The notes below the pieces were generated by a model. The model was given only the letters and a program-made list of their open reading frames with translations, was not told where the DNA came from and made no database searches. Source: Microbacterium endophyticum (GTDB lineage Bacteria; Actinomycetota; Actinomycetes; Actinomycetales; Microbacteriaceae). Taken from it: DNA of 64,000 nt. Below, one piece after another: positions 24,715 to 33,856 of the stretch. The DNA is taken from NCBI RefSeq assembly GCF_011047135.1, contig NZ_CP049255.1, positions 1,364,001-1,428,000 on the forward strand. Direction: 5' to 3'. Both the position numbers and the translations under genes were made by a program. Position 1 is the stretch's first letter. Each line of letters begins with the position of its first letter.

Positions 24715-25841
24715 GATGCGTCCTCCCCCATCGATGCTTCATAGCGGGCCAGCCAGGCACGCTGCTCTTCGATCACTGGGTGCGGCTCGGAATAGACGTT
24801 TGCGAACATCGAGTCGGCCGGGATGCCGCCGAGGGCAACCGTGCGCGCACGCGCGTCTTCTGCGAGGTCATCGCCTTCGGCATCGATGTCGGTGAAGAAG
24901 CTCTCCGAAGCGCCGCGGTTCTCGAGGAATGCGCGCATGCGGAGGATCGGGTCGCGAAGTGCCCAGGCCTCTTCTTCTTCTGCGGTGCGGTACTTCGTGG
25001 GGTCATCGCTCGTCGTGTGGGCCCCGCGGCGGTAGGTGACGGCTTCGATCGCTCTCGGGCCGCCGCCCACGCGAGCGCCATCGAGCGCGGCACGAGTCAC
25101 CGCGTAGTTCGCGAGCACGTCGTTGCCGTCGACCTGGATCGACGGCATGCCGTATCCCTCGCCGCGGCGGTAGAGCGGTGCGCGCGACTGGGTTGCCACC
25201 GGCACCGAGATTGCCCATTGGTTGTTCTGCAAGAAAAACACCTGCGGAGTTTGGGTGCTCGCGGCGAACACCATCGCCTCGTGTACGTCGCCCTGACTCG
25301 ATGCGCCGTCGCCGTAGTAGACGATGACGGCTTCGTCGGTGTCGAGGTTTCCGGTGCCCTGCTTCTTGTCGTAGACAAGGCCCGTCGCAAAGCCTGTGGC
25401 GTGCAGCGTCTGCGAAGCCAGCACGAGCGTGTAAATGTGAGTGTTTCCGTTTTTGGGATCGAACGGATCCCATCCACCGTGGGTGACGCCGCGCATTAGG
25501 CGGATGATGTCGAGTGGGTCGACTCCACGAATCATGCACACAGCGTGCTCGCGGTACGACGGAAAAATGTGGTCTTGCGCTCGCGCAGCGCGGGCTGACC
25601 CGACCTGTGCGGCTTCTTGACCGAACGACGGCGGCCACAGGGCAAGCTGCCCCTGGCGCTGCAGGTTCGTGGCCTGGCGATCAAACGCCCTGGCCAACGC
25701 CATATCGCGGTAGAAGGTCTCGAGCTCGGCATCGGTGAGGGCATCGACCGCGTCGAGATAGGGCTCAGCGGCGGCCGTCGGGCTCATCGTCCCATTTGGG
25801 TTGAGGATGCGCACGACCGCGGGGTCATCTAGCGGGATCAC
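24711..25841 (-). CDS. 2-oxoacid dehydrogenase E1 alpha subunit (branched-chain type)
   Basis: A 376-residue thiamine-diphosphate subunit that decarboxylates the 2-oxoacid and passes the acyl group to E2. The TPP-binding motif is YYGDGASSQGDVHEAMVFAA ending in NNQW, and the substrate or phosphorylation-loop region is YRRGAHTTSDDPTKYR. The pattern is closest to BCKDH and heterotetrameric PDH alpha chains. The GTG at 25841 is 6 nt behind TAGCGT (25848-25853), a -10 box that overlaps the stop codon of hisC, so the operon can be started separately from hisC. Confidence 0.94.
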   Translation of the reverse strand: MIPLDDPAVVRILNPNGTMSPTAAAEPYLDAVDALTDAELETFYRDMALARAFDRQATNLQRQGQLALWPPSFGQEAAQVGSARAARAQDHIFPSYREHAVCMIRGVDPLDIIRLMRGVTHGGWDPFDPKNGNTHIYTLVLASQTLHATGFATGLVYDKKQGTGNLDTDEAVIVYYGDGASSQGDVHEAMVFAASTQTPQVFFLQNNQWAISVPVATQSRAPLYRRGEGYGMPSIQVDGNDVLANYAVTRAALDGARVGGGPRAIEAVTYRRGAHTTSDDPTKYRTAEEEEAWALRDPILRMRAFLENRGASESFFTDIDAEGDDLAEDARARTVALGGIPADSMFANVYSEPHPVIEEQRAWLARYEASMGEDAS

Positions 25842-25845
25842 CGTT

Positions 25846-26949
25846 CTACGCTAACCCCCGCGCCGGATGGCGTTCTGGGAGGTTCTTCACAACGGAAGCA
25901 GTGATGTGTAGGACTTTCTCTACAGATTCGTGCTCTCCCACCGAAATTCGGATGCCGTCACCCGCAAATGCGCGCACCACAATGCCGCCCGCCTCGAACG
26001 CCGGTACGAAGTCAACCGTGTGTGCGCCGGTTGCGAGCCACACGAAGTTCCCCTGCGCATCCGGGACGTTCCAGCCCTGAGCGCGAAGACCGTCGACGAG
26101 ACGATCGCGACGCTCAGCGATGACACTCACACGCTCCAGAAGCTCGGGTTCAGCGTCGAGGCTGGCGAGGGCCGCGGCCTCTGCCTGGCCCGTCACTGAC
26201 AGCGGAATGGCGGTGCTGCGCGCAGCATCCAAAATGCGTGAATTGCCGATCGCATACCCAACCCGCAGCCCCGCGAGCCCATACGCCTTCGAGAAAGTGC
26301 GCAGAATCACGACGTTGGGGTAGTCGCCCGCAAGCACCCGCGGACCGCTCACAGCGTCGGGATCAGTCACGAACTCGGCGTAGGCCTCATCGAGGACGAT
26401 AAGGACATCGCGGGGAACGGCTGCAACGAAACTGTCGAATTCGTCTTGATGGACCACCGGCCCCGTGGGGTTGTTGGGGCTGCAGACGATGATCATTCGC
26501 GTGCGATCAGTGACCGCTGCGGCCATGGCATCAAGATCGTGTCGGGCACCCTCAGCGAGCGGCACCTGCACTGTGATCGCTCCGGCGACGGCCCCGAGGT
26601 TCGGGTATGCCTCGAATGAGCGCCACGCAAACATGAGTTCGTCGCGCGGGCCGCACGCCGCGAGGGCGAGCTGGTAAAGAATCGAGACGCTACCGGCGGC
26701 GACGTGCACTTCATCCACCGATACTCCGTACCGGTCGGCGAGACGCTCCCGGAGGCGGGTGGCTGCGGCATCCGGATATCTGTTGACACCTGTCGTCGCG
26801 TGCAGCGCCGAAATGACCGTGGGCAGCGGGTCAAACGGGTTCTCATTGCTCGAGAGCTTGTAGGCGTCAGCTCCCGCTTGGCGTCCTTGGCGGTAGGCAG
26901 GAAGGGCGGCAATCTCTGGGCGGATGCGCACGGGAATCGGCTCGGTCAC
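25846..26949 (-). CDS. hisC: Histidinol-phosphate aminotransferase-type PLP enzyme
   Basis: A 367-residue fold-type I aminotransferase. It begins [17 protein letters not shown], has [34 protein letters not shown] (Asp to PLP nitrogen), the PLP lysine in [17 protein letters not shown], and the C-terminal Arg in GIRISVG. It stands outside a his operon, so it may be the HisC paralogue active on aromatic amino acids, as in many actinobacteria. The GTG at 26949 is 7 nt behind TAGACT, indicating a leaderless mRNA; an ATG at 26985 is upstream of that promoter. Confidence 0.9.
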   Translation of the reverse strand: MTEPIPVRIRPEIAALPAYRQGRQAGADAYKLSSNENPFDPLPTVISALHATTGVNRYPDAAATRLRERLADRYGVSVDEVHVAAGSVSILYQLALAACGPRDELMFAWRSFEAYPNLGAVAGAITVQVPLAEGARHDLDAMAAAVTDRTRMIIVCSPNNPTGPVVHQDEFDSFVAAVPRDVLIVLDEAYAEFVTDPDAVSGPRVLAGDYPNVVILRTFSKAYGLAGLRVGYAIGNSRILDAARSTAIPLSVTGQAEAAALASLDAEPELLERVSVIAERRDRLVDGLRAQGWNVPDAQGNFVWLATGAHTVDFVPAFEAGGIVVRAFAGDGIRISVGEHESVEKVLHITASVVKNLPERHPARGLA

Positions 26950-26993
26950 GGGATCGAGTCTAGAGAGCGCAAGGTCGTGGCACACTCGATGTC

Positions 26994-27386
26994 ATGGGCT
27001 TCCTCATCCGTGTCGTCATCAATGCGTTTGCAATCTGGGTTGTCACGCTTATTCCCGCCCTGCAAGTGAGCATCATCGCCTTCGCGCCCGGCGAGACTCT
27101 GCAGCTCGTACTCACGCTGCTGCTCGTTGCTGCGATCTTCGCTCTCGTGAATACGATCATCGGCACCGTGGTGAAGGTGCTGGCTTTTCCGCTCTACATC
27201 TTGACGCTCGGGCTCATCTCACTCGTCATCAACGGTTTCTTGCTGTGGCTGACGGCATGGTTCACGGGCTTTTGGACGTGGGGGCTGCGCGTCGAAGACT
27301 TCTGGTGGGGTGTCGTCGCTGGGGTCGTGATCTCGCTCATCAACTGGATTTTCGGACTCATCCTTCGGCCACAGCGTCAGGACTGA
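26994..27386 (+). CDS. Phage holin family (superfamily IV-like) four-helix membrane protein
   Basis: A 130-residue protein with four hydrophobic helices (FLIRVVINAFAIWVVTLIPA; LQLVLTLLLVAAIFALVNTI; VLAFPLYILTLGLISLVING; WWGVVAGVVISLINWIFGLI). This is the chromosomal actinobacterial/mycobacterial four-TMS holin-like family, which is not a sign of a prophage by itself. It is divergent from hisC and overlaps the convergent hydrolase gene by 29 bp. Its function is unknown. Confidence 0.88.
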   Translation: MGFLIRVVINAFAIWVVTLIPALQVSIIAFAPGETLQLVLTLLLVAAIFALVNTIIGTVVKVLAFPLYILTLGLISLVINGFLLWLTAWFTGFWTWGLRVEDFWWGVVAGVVISLINWIFGLILRPQRQD

Positions 27387-28686
27387 TGTCGAGCGCACCG
27401 TACTCGGTCACTCGCACCGAGTCGGCATCGGCAAGGTCGGCGAAGACGTCGCGTACCTGGTTCATGCGCGGATCTGACGAGTCGTCGAGCATTGCCGCGG
27501 TATCGGCATAAACGGTCATGTGATGGGCCGGGAGCGTGAAGTCGTGAAAGCCCACCTCAGGATCTGCAACGCGGTGAGCTACAAAACTCCCCTCAGCCCC
27601 GACAGCCGCGGCGTGCCCGCCCGCGGCAAGCGCCGAGACAATGTCATCATCGTGACGAACTTGGATGCTCAGGGTTTGCTCCGAAACGGCAGCGTCTACC
27701 GGCGACCCGAAGGTGACGAGCGCCCGCGTATCGAACTCACCAGAGAGCGCAATGTGGCTAGCGACCATCGCACCCTGCGAGTGGCCGAAGGCGTAAATAG
27801 TGTCGCCGCTCTCGGCGCCGGCGTCGTGGAGTGCCGCGAGAGTTGCTTCGTACGAGGCTGAGCGTTTCTCGTCGTAAAGCTCGAGGTTCGACGTCAAGTT
27901 CCAGGGCTCTTGGCCTTTCCTTGACCATGACTGCGTGCCGGTTATATACACCGCGAAGCGCTTCGTACCGTCAGTCATGGCGTACTTTTCCACACGCACT
28001 CGGGCTTGTTCACCGCCGGGAATTCTGGATGCAGCATCGGCGAGACCGCGCGGAGCAACCCCGGTTGTCGCTGTGAGGGGGGTGACCCGCACCGGCGTGA
28101 CGACACCCGTAAGGGTGGTGCCGGAGCCGACTTTTCCGGTAGCAGCGTGCGATATGCCCCACGGCAGTATGAGGGCAGCCAGTGCGGGAGTGAGCCCTAG
28201 TAGGGGAGTCCACGGTCGAGCCAACTGAGACCCCTGGTGTTGCAATTCGCTGGAGCGCTCCCGAGACCACTCCGCCACGAGGTCATCCGCTGCTGCCGCG
28301 GCTTCCGGCCACTCGTGTGCGAGCACTCGAAGCTTGTCGTCAATGAGGCCGATCTCGATCGTGTGTCCACTGACCGCTGCGAGTTCGCGCTGCGCACGAA
28401 GTTCAACGACCTCGTAGACGGCGGCGGACGTGCGTAACGCGGTAGCCATCTCGATTGCCGTGGTCGCGGTATTGTGCGCGCGCTCCACGGCGCCCTGAAT
28501 TCGCGAAAGCACGGTCCAAATGTTGGTGCTGGTGCTGGCGAAAAGACGGAGATGAATCGCTTGAAACTCGTTTTCCACGGCCGTGAGCTCCTGCGCGCAG
28601 GATACGAGACGGTCGGCCGTATCGCGGAGCGCTGCGGTGTCTACTGCGACGACCGCGCCGCTCGTGATGTCGAGGTCATCGCTCAT
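27358..28686 (-). CDS. Lipase-like alpha/beta hydrolase with helical N-terminal domain
   Basis: A 442-residue protein. Residues 1-150 are helical with heptad-like Ala/Leu spacing, similar in style to ESX-type effector N-termini. A hydrophobic stretch follows (LLGLTPALAALILPWGISHA, about 162-180). The C-terminal half is a serine hydrolase: YAFGHSQGAMVASHIALSG (nucleophile Ser303), RHDDDIV (Asp near 347) and LPAHHMTVYADTA (His near 388) form a credible triad. Its start overlaps the end of the WXG-like gene (ATGA). The product could be a secreted or membrane-linked lipase; the target is unknown. Confidence 0.8.
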   Translation of the reverse strand: MSDDLDITSGAVVAVDTAALRDTADRLVSCAQELTAVENEFQAIHLRLFASTSTNIWTVLSRIQGAVERAHNTATTAIEMATALRTSAAVYEVVELRAQRELAAVSGHTIEIGLIDDKLRVLAHEWPEAAAAADDLVAEWSRERSSELQHQGSQLARPWTPLLGLTPALAALILPWGISHAATGKVGSGTTLTGVVTPVRVTPLTATTGVAPRGLADAASRIPGGEQARVRVEKYAMTDGTKRFAVYITGTQSWSRKGQEPWNLTSNLELYDEKRSASYEATLAALHDAGAESGDTIYAFGHSQGAMVASHIALSGEFDTRALVTFGSPVDAAVSEQTLSIQVRHDDDIVSALAAGGHAAAVGAEGSFVAHRVADPEVGFHDFTLPAHHMTVYADTAAMLDDSSDPRMNQVRDVFADLADADSVRVTEYGALDISPDAVAEG

Positions 28687-28961
28687 CGCGCGACGCCGAC
28701 CAGGCGCCAGGGCGCCGCCGCGAGCTCATCGATGATCAGCAGCGTTTCATCTCGGAGCAGATGGATTTCGGCATCCCACGCGAGTGCGCTCTTGCGATAT
28801 TCGTCCATCGCTGTCGACTGCCAGCCCGACACGTCCACGAGCTCGGCAGCGTGGGCTGCGACCGCACGCACAGGTGATTCGAGTGCAACAGCGCGCTGGT
28901 GGAGCGCTTGGAGTTCCGCGAACAGAACCGCGTCGTTATCGAGTAAGAACCCCTGGGTCAT
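28683..28961 (-). CDS. Small helical WXG100-like protein
   Basis: A 92-residue protein, mostly helical. It contains VDVSGWQSTAMDEYRKSALAW, with Trp and following small residues at a turn between two helices, which resembles the WxG turn of ESX/WXG100 proteins, although the glycine is not in the strict place. It overlaps the lipase-like gene by 4 bp, as chaperone/effector pairs do. The ATG at 28961 is the best start by family size; no strong ribosome binding site is seen. The family assignment is tentative. Confidence 0.65.
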   Translation of the reverse strand: MTQGFLLDNDAVLFAELQALHQRAVALESPVRAVAAHAAELVDVSGWQSTAMDEYRKSALAWDAEIHLLRDETLLIIDELAAAPWRLVGVAR

Positions 28962-29075
28962 GCGGCCAGTTTCGAGCGAAACGAGTGTCCGAGATGCGGG
29001 GCGCGTGAGCCGTGGTGGAGAAGTGCGTGGCTGTCTGAAGTGTGCAGAATGCGCGGTGCCCCTCAGAATAGACAC

Positions 29076-29582
29076 GTGAGTGCCGCAGGATCAGATCCGT
29101 TTCGTGTTGTTTTCGTCTGCACGGGCAACATCTGCCGCTCACCGATGGCCGATGTCGTCTTCCGCCGGCTCGTCGCAGAAGCCGGACTCACCGGCCGTGC
29201 CACATCGACAAGTGCGGGCACCGGTGATTGGCATGTCGGGGAGCAGGCCGACCACCGCGCGATCGCCGCCCTGTCGCATGAAGGTTACGACGGCTCCCAG
29301 CACCGGGCACGCCAGTTCACGCCGGCAGATTTTGAGCGAAACGACCTGATCGTCGCGCTCGATCGCACACACGAGCGAATCCTGCGTGGGTGGGCACGAA
29401 GCGAAGCTGATGCCGACAAGATCGCTTTGCTGCTGTCTTTCGGCGGCGGTGACGGTGATCAGCTCGACGTTCCCGACCCGTACTACGCGGGTCCAGAAAT
29501 GTTTGATGACGTGCTCGCTATGATCGAGAGCGCGTGCCGGGCACTTTTCCGGCAACTTCACCCCGCCATTCGCGCCGTCTGA
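29076..29582 (+). CDS. Low-molecular-weight protein-tyrosine phosphatase
   Basis: A 168-residue cysteine phosphatase. The P-loop FVCTGNICRSPMA has the CX5R catalytic core, SAGTGDWHVGEQAD follows as in other members, and the general-acid Asp is in VPDPYYAGPEMFDDV. It removes phosphate from protein tyrosines or small phosphomonoesters. The GTG at 29076 is 6 nt behind CAGAAT (29064-29069), a plausible leaderless promoter. It is divergent from the WXG-like gene and precedes purB. Confidence 0.94.
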   Translation: MSAAGSDPFRVVFVCTGNICRSPMADVVFRRLVAEAGLTGRATSTSAGTGDWHVGEQADHRAIAALSHEGYDGSQHRARQFTPADFERNDLIVALDRTHERILRGWARSEADADKIALLLSFGGGDGDQLDVPDPYYAGPEMFDDVLAMIESACRALFRQLHPAIRAV

Positions 29583-29623
29583 CTCGCACTCGGGCGCAAG
29601 CGTACGACACGACGGGAGCCACC

Positions 29624-31006
29624 ATGTCGTCTTTCCCCGCACAGCCCCTCAGCCCACTCGACGGTCGTTATCGTGCCGCTGTCGCAGGGCTCACCGAGTA
29701 CCTCTCTGAGGCCGGGCTCAATCGCGCCCGTGTCGAGGTGGAGGTCGAGTGGCTTATTACCCTGACCGACGCGTCGCTCTTCGGTTCCCAGCCGTTGAGC
29801 GCTCTCGATCAGGAGCGCCTGCGTGCGCTCTACCTCGACTTCGGTCAGGAAGAAATCGACTGGCTCGCCGAAAAAGAAGCCGTCACCCGCCACGACGTCA
29901 AGGCCATCGAGTACCTCGTGCGCGATCGCCTCGAGACTCTCGGTCTCGGCCACCTCGCTGAACTCGTGCACTTCGCGTGCACCAGCGAAGACATCAACTC
30001 CACCGCGTATGCGTTGACGGTCAAGCGCGCGGCGCTCGACGTCTGGCTGCCCGCGTTGCAGAGCGTGATCTCGACTCTCGAGCAGCTCGCGCACGACCAC
30101 AAAGACGCGGCGATGCTGTCGCGCACTCACGGGCAGCCTGCGACTCCGAGCACGATGGGTAAAGAGATCGGTGTGTTCGCGTGGCGCCTCAAGCGCGTGG
30201 CGGGCCAGGTCGAGGCATCCGATTTTCTCGCGAAGTTCTCCGGGGCCACCGGAACGTGGTCGGCGCACGTGGCTGCCGACCCGAACGTTGACTGGCCCGC
30301 GCTCACGAGCGCCTTCATCACGAAACTGGGCCTCGGATTCAACCCGTTCACGACGCAGATCGAGTCCCACGACTGGCAGGTCGAGCTTTACGACCGGGTG
30401 CGTCACGTCGGTGGCATCTTGCATAACCTGGCGACCGACATCTGGACCTACATCTCGATGGGCTACTTCGCGCAGATTCCGGTTGCGGGCGCGACGGGAT
30501 CGTCGACGATGCCGCACAAGATCAACCCGATTCGATTCGAGAACGCCGAGGCGAACCTCGAGATCTCGGGTGGCCTGTTCACGACGCTGTCGCAGACTCT
30601 TGTGACGTCACGGATGCAGCGCGACCTTACCGACTCGACTACTCAGCGAAACATCGGGGTCGCTTTCGGGCATTCGCTGCTCGCGCTCGACAACCTGCGT
30701 CGCGGTCTTGGCGAAATTTCGCTGTCTCGCGATGTGTTGCTTGCGGACCTCGACGTGAACTGGGAAGTGCTCGCGGAAGCTATTCAGACGGTTGTTCGCG
30801 CTGAGATCGCTGCCGGGCGCTCCAAGATCACCGATCCGTACGCGCTCCTGAAAGACCTCACACGCGGTCGTCGAGTGGGCGCTCTTGAGCTTGCCGAGTT
30901 CGTGCGTGGTCTCGACATCGGGGATGACGCGCGTCAGCGGCTACTCGCGCTCACGCCAGCGACCTACACCGGCCTTGCCGCAAGCGTCGTCGACGAACTG
31001 CTGTAG
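29624..31006 (+). CDS. purB: Adenylosuccinate lyase
   Basis: Catalyses two steps of purine synthesis: SAICAR to AICAR and adenylosuccinate to AMP. The 460-residue length fits the family. SPLDGRYRAAVAGLTEYLSE is the N-terminal signature, FACTSEDINSTAYAL and SRTHGQPATPSTMGKEI (catalytic His) follow, and the flexible signature loop is ATGSSTMPHKINPIRFENAE with catalytic Ser. The ATG at 29624 has GGGAG upstream. No other pur genes are adjacent. Confidence 0.97.
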   Translation: MSSFPAQPLSPLDGRYRAAVAGLTEYLSEAGLNRARVEVEVEWLITLTDASLFGSQPLSALDQERLRALYLDFGQEEIDWLAEKEAVTRHDVKAIEYLVRDRLETLGLGHLAELVHFACTSEDINSTAYALTVKRAALDVWLPALQSVISTLEQLAHDHKDAAMLSRTHGQPATPSTMGKEIGVFAWRLKRVAGQVEASDFLAKFSGATGTWSAHVAADPNVDWPALTSAFITKLGLGFNPFTTQIESHDWQVELYDRVRHVGGILHNLATDIWTYISMGYFAQIPVAGATGSSTMPHKINPIRFENAEANLEISGGLFTTLSQTLVTSRMQRDLTDSTTQRNIGVAFGHSLLALDNLRRGLGEISLSRDVLLADLDVNWEVLAEAIQTVVRAEIAAGRSKITDPYALLKDLTRGRRVGALELAEFVRGLDIGDDARQRLLALTPATYTGLAASVVDELL

Positions 31007-31022
31007 CGGATCTAGCGACTCT

Positions 31023-31418
31023 CTAGCCCTGCGAGCCGAAGTGGCTCGCGAGTCGCTCTAGGTCTGCTGCGACCATCTCGACGTCGCGCGCGAATTCTTC
31101 GTCGGTGAGTTCGATCTGACGAACGGTGAAGACGACCTCGGAACCGTCTGGATGCGCGAGCACGCGCATGGCGTTCGTCACCACGGTGCCCGATGGCAAT
31201 GTGACGTCGTGGTCGAGAACGCCGAGGGCGTTGGGTTCGACGAAACGAATCTTTACTCGACCCATCGGCGAGTCAACGAGCAGAGCGTCACCATCGCGAA
31301 CGACGTCCGCGAGAGCGAGACCGGCGGCCCACGTCGGCAAATTGTCGACGTTCGACGCGAACGCGTACACCTCGTGCGGCGTTGCCGAGATCACTCTGCT
31401 CACGTGATGACTTCTCAT
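31023..31418 (-). CDS. SRPBCC (START-like) family protein
   Basis: A 131-residue protein with the helix-grip pattern of small polyketide-cyclase/SRPBCC proteins: SRVISATPHEVYAFASNVDN, LPTWAAGL, MGRVKIRFVEPNALGVLDHD, and a long C-terminal helix. Such folds bind hydrophobic ligands. The ATG at 31418 fits the family start; the frame is open further 5' but that part is Arg/Pro-rich and unlike the family. It is convergent with purB. Confidence 0.83.
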   Translation of the reverse strand: MRSHHVSRVISATPHEVYAFASNVDNLPTWAAGLALADVVRDGDALLVDSPMGRVKIRFVEPNALGVLDHDVTLPSGTVVTNAMRVLAHPDGSEVVFTVRQIELTDEEFARDVEMVAADLERLASHFGSQG

Positions 31419-31455
31419 CGCACCAGCATCCCACCGCGGCGGGACCGATTTGGGC

Positions 31456-31794
31456 TTACTGTCGCTCGGGTGTCTCGTCGTCGTTCGACGCCGATTCGGA
31501 GGAGTCCGTGGTTTCTTCAGGCGGCAGCAGCACGGCGCGGTCGACGGTTTTCTCGATTTGGGCTGGGTCAACGGCGAGCACGAGAAGCGCCATTATGACG
31601 AGCGTGACGATGAAGGTCACTCCAGCGACCACGAGGCCTACCATGATCGCGCGCTGGATCTCATCGGCTGGGCGCGCTTGAAAGGCACCCATGGAGACCA
31701 GCGCAACAATGCCGCCAAAGAGCGCGGCGACGAACGCGAGACCAACCAGTTGCGCGGGCTTCATGAGGTCTCGACGTGTCGGACGATCTGTCAT
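31456..31794 (-). CDS. Small two-helix membrane protein of unknown function
   Basis: A 112-residue protein: basic start, two transmembrane helices (LVGLAFVAALFGGIVALVSM and IMVGLVVAGVTFIVTLVIMA) and an acidic C-terminal tail (TTDSSESASNDDETPERQ). Similar proteins in Microbacteriaceae carry transporter labels, but two helices do not justify that. It overlaps the upstream gene by 4 bp (ATGA), so they form a two-gene operon. Confidence 0.75.
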   Translation of the reverse strand: MTDRPTRRDLMKPAQLVGLAFVAALFGGIVALVSMGAFQARPADEIQRAIMVGLVVAGVTFIVTLVIMALLVLAVDPAQIEKTVDRAVLLPPEETTDSSESASNDDETPERQ

Positions 31795-32441
31795 GCCGTG
31801 CCTCCCGGCTTTTCGGTCTGCGCGGATTCGACGGATGCTGGTCGGGGCGAAAGTGCCGCGATAGCGAGAAACACTGCCACGAGCGCCGCGTACGCACCGA
31901 GTAATCCGACACCAATAGTGATCCCGGTGAGGGTGAAGGTTTGACCGGCATCCTCGATGTAGTACTGCAGGGCGTACTGGACCGGCACGAACAGGAGCGC
32001 CACGCCGAGAGCGAGAGTCAGGATGCCGACGGTCAGCGAATCCCGAAACTCATTCTTGACGACAGTCGACGTTGCGCGCTTGCGGCCGAGCCATCCGGCG
32101 ATGGTTTCGACGAGGCCTGTCACGAGTGCCCAGCTGATGACAACGCTGAAGAAAAGTGTTGCGGTGCGTAGGCCCGCGATGCCACTTGCCATTCCCGCGA
32201 TTGCGGCGAAGACACCGAGCGTGATTGCGGGCCAGCGTGTGCCGGCCGCATAGACGAGCCATGACGCCAGCAACAGCACAATGCCGGTCGCGATGGCGAA
32301 CCCGCTGAAGACGCTAAGCCCCACCGACGCCGAGTGGTCAGGCGAAAAAGTGATCATCAGGGCAGCGAGCGCTGCGAAAGCGGCGCGCGCCATTTGCACG
32401 TGGCGAACTTCGAAAGTTCGGGGTTCGGGCGTTGATGACAC
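31791..32441 (-). CDS. Membrane protein with DUF308-like helix pattern
   Basis: A 216-residue polytopic protein with about six helices (for example AAFAALAALMITFSPDHSA, VLLLASWLVYAAGTRWPAI, IGVGLLGAYAALVAVFLAIA). The repeated short-helix pattern resembles DUF308/HdeD-type proteins; this is a loose resemblance. Related actinobacterial genes have been labelled acyl-CoA synthetase, but no adenylation motifs are present, so I do not follow that. First gene of the pair. Confidence 0.75.
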   Translation of the reverse strand: MSSTPEPRTFEVRHVQMARAAFAALAALMITFSPDHSASVGLSVFSGFAIATGIVLLLASWLVYAAGTRWPAITLGVFAAIAGMASGIAGLRTATLFFSVVISWALVTGLVETIAGWLGRKRATSTVVKNEFRDSLTVGILTLALGVALLFVPVQYALQYYIEDAGQTFTLTGITIGVGLLGAYAALVAVFLAIAALSPRPASVESAQTEKPGGTA

Positions 32442-32545
32442 GATAATTCCTGGGCGCAGCGGTTTCCCCGGCGAGTTCAGGGGATGACTCCAGTCTAAGT
32501 CTTGACGCGGTGGGCGTTACCCGGGAAGAAGTGGGCGCTATACCG

Positions 32546-33856
32546 TCAGGTGGGCGGGTCTGGTTCGAATGCGACGCCGGGTGGTTTATCCGTGTAGTTG
32601 CGCCCGGTCGGTGATGTCCACTCGAGGACTCCGTCGCCGCGTTGTTTCACCGTCCACCGGCTCGCGTGTTTCAAACTGTGGTGTCTTCGGCACAGATGCG
32701 CGAGGTTGTGTTGATGGGTCGGCCCGCCGAGCGCTGCATCCACTGTGTGGTCGATATCGCACCGGTGGGTGGGCATGCGGCATCCGACGAACCTGCAGTG
32801 CTGATCCCTAGCCCGAAGTTGCCGTTTGAGTTGATCGTTCGGTCGATACCGGTCAACCGAGACCACGGTTCCGGTGACGGGATGCGTGAACACGCGATCC
32901 CACCCCGGCGCAGTACCCGCGAGGCGCCGGGCACTTTCCGGATCTACCAGGCTGAGGCCGGATAGGTCCGCGGGTGTCGATGAGGATCCCGCGAGCGTCG
33001 TCGCGGGAACCGTGACCTGCACGATCGCCTTGATCGCTCCCAGCCCGCCGCAGTCATCCCCCGCGAGTGGGTCGAGGCTCGGTACTGATGTCAGCAGCAT
33101 GTCGGAGAACAGGTCGGCGCGGATCTGATCCGTCGTCCGCCGATCATCCACCGGCTCGTCTTCGGTGTGAAGTTTCGTGCCGTAGTCCGACCGTCCCGCT
33201 CGGAAGTCTTTCAACGCCCGCGCCTGCTGCGTGAGCCGGTTGAAGATCCCATGCGCTTGCACCGACGGCAACACCGCGTTCAGCGCACTCATCCCATCCG
33301 CGAGATCAAACAGTCGCACCGTACGGGTCGCGTTCGCATCATCGAAGCGTTCCTGCAGCGTCCGCGGCTGTGCTTTCTCCGCAAGTGCTGCAGCGAAGCC
33401 TCGCAGCCTGCCCGGGGTCTCGACCTCAGCGACCACCACTACTTCGTGGTCGTACCGGGATTTGGCTGCGGCATCCGTGAGGTTCACGCCCGCCCGCAAT
33501 ACTTCTTGCACATGACGCTCCGAAATGCGACCCGCACTCCACGACGCGAACGTCTCTGGGTACGCCCCAGTCACTTCGATCGCGTCGTCGATCCGTGCCT
33601 GCGCGGTGCGATCCGACAACCGCAACGCCGCCCCAACTTCTGCCGCAACCGCACGCATCGGAATCTCCCGATCACGTGAATCACGCGATGTCATCCGCCG
33701 CATCTGCGCAAGCGCGATGCGTCCCATGTTCGCGAGAACCTCGGCGCGTGCCGCCTGCATCTGAGTGATCTGTTGATCGAACGAAATCAACGTCGCCACG
33801 GACGCAGACAGCTCGTGGGCTTCTGCTTCTTGTTGCTCGGTTTCGTTCTCTGACAT
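32546..33856 (-). CDS. DUF222-HNH endonuclease domain protein
   Basis: A 436-residue protein. The N-terminal two-thirds are the helical DUF222/13E12-repeat region (AEVGAALRLSDRTAQARIDD, YPETFASWSAGRISERHVQE). The C-terminal HNH domain shows LRARDQHCRFVGCRMPTHRC, DIDHTVDAALGG and HLCRRHHSLKH, giving the Cys zinc ligands and catalytic His. This family is strongly expanded in Microbacteriaceae and mycobacteria; its role is not settled. The ATG at 33856 is 6 nt behind GATACT. A decayed copy lies at 5033-5948 in the opposite orientation. Confidence 0.92.
   Translation of the reverse strand: MSENETEQQEAEAHELSASVATLISFDQQITQMQAARAEVLANMGRIALAQMRRMTSRDSRDREIPMRAVAAEVGAALRLSDRTAQARIDDAIEVTGAYPETFASWSAGRISERHVQEVLRAGVNLTDAAAKSRYDHEVVVVAEVETPGRLRGFAAALAEKAQPRTLQERFDDANATRTVRLFDLADGMSALNAVLPSVQAHGIFNRLTQQARALKDFRAGRSDYGTKLHTEDEPVDDRRTTDQIRADLFSDMLLTSVPSLDPLAGDDCGGLGAIKAIVQVTVPATTLAGSSSTPADLSGLSLVDPESARRLAGTAPGWDRVFTHPVTGTVVSVDRYRPNDQLKRQLRARDQHCRFVGCRMPTHRCDIDHTVDAALGGPTHQHNLAHLCRRHHSLKHASRWTVKQRGDGVLEWTSPTGRNYTDKPPGVAFEPDPPT

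Noticed and set aside
26994..27386. Prophage, suggested by the holin-like gene
   Set aside because: No other phage genes are near; this four-helix family is chromosomal in actinobacteria.
31791..32441. Acyl-CoA synthetase, a label used for similar membrane proteins
   Set aside because: The protein is almost wholly transmembrane and has no AMP-binding motif.
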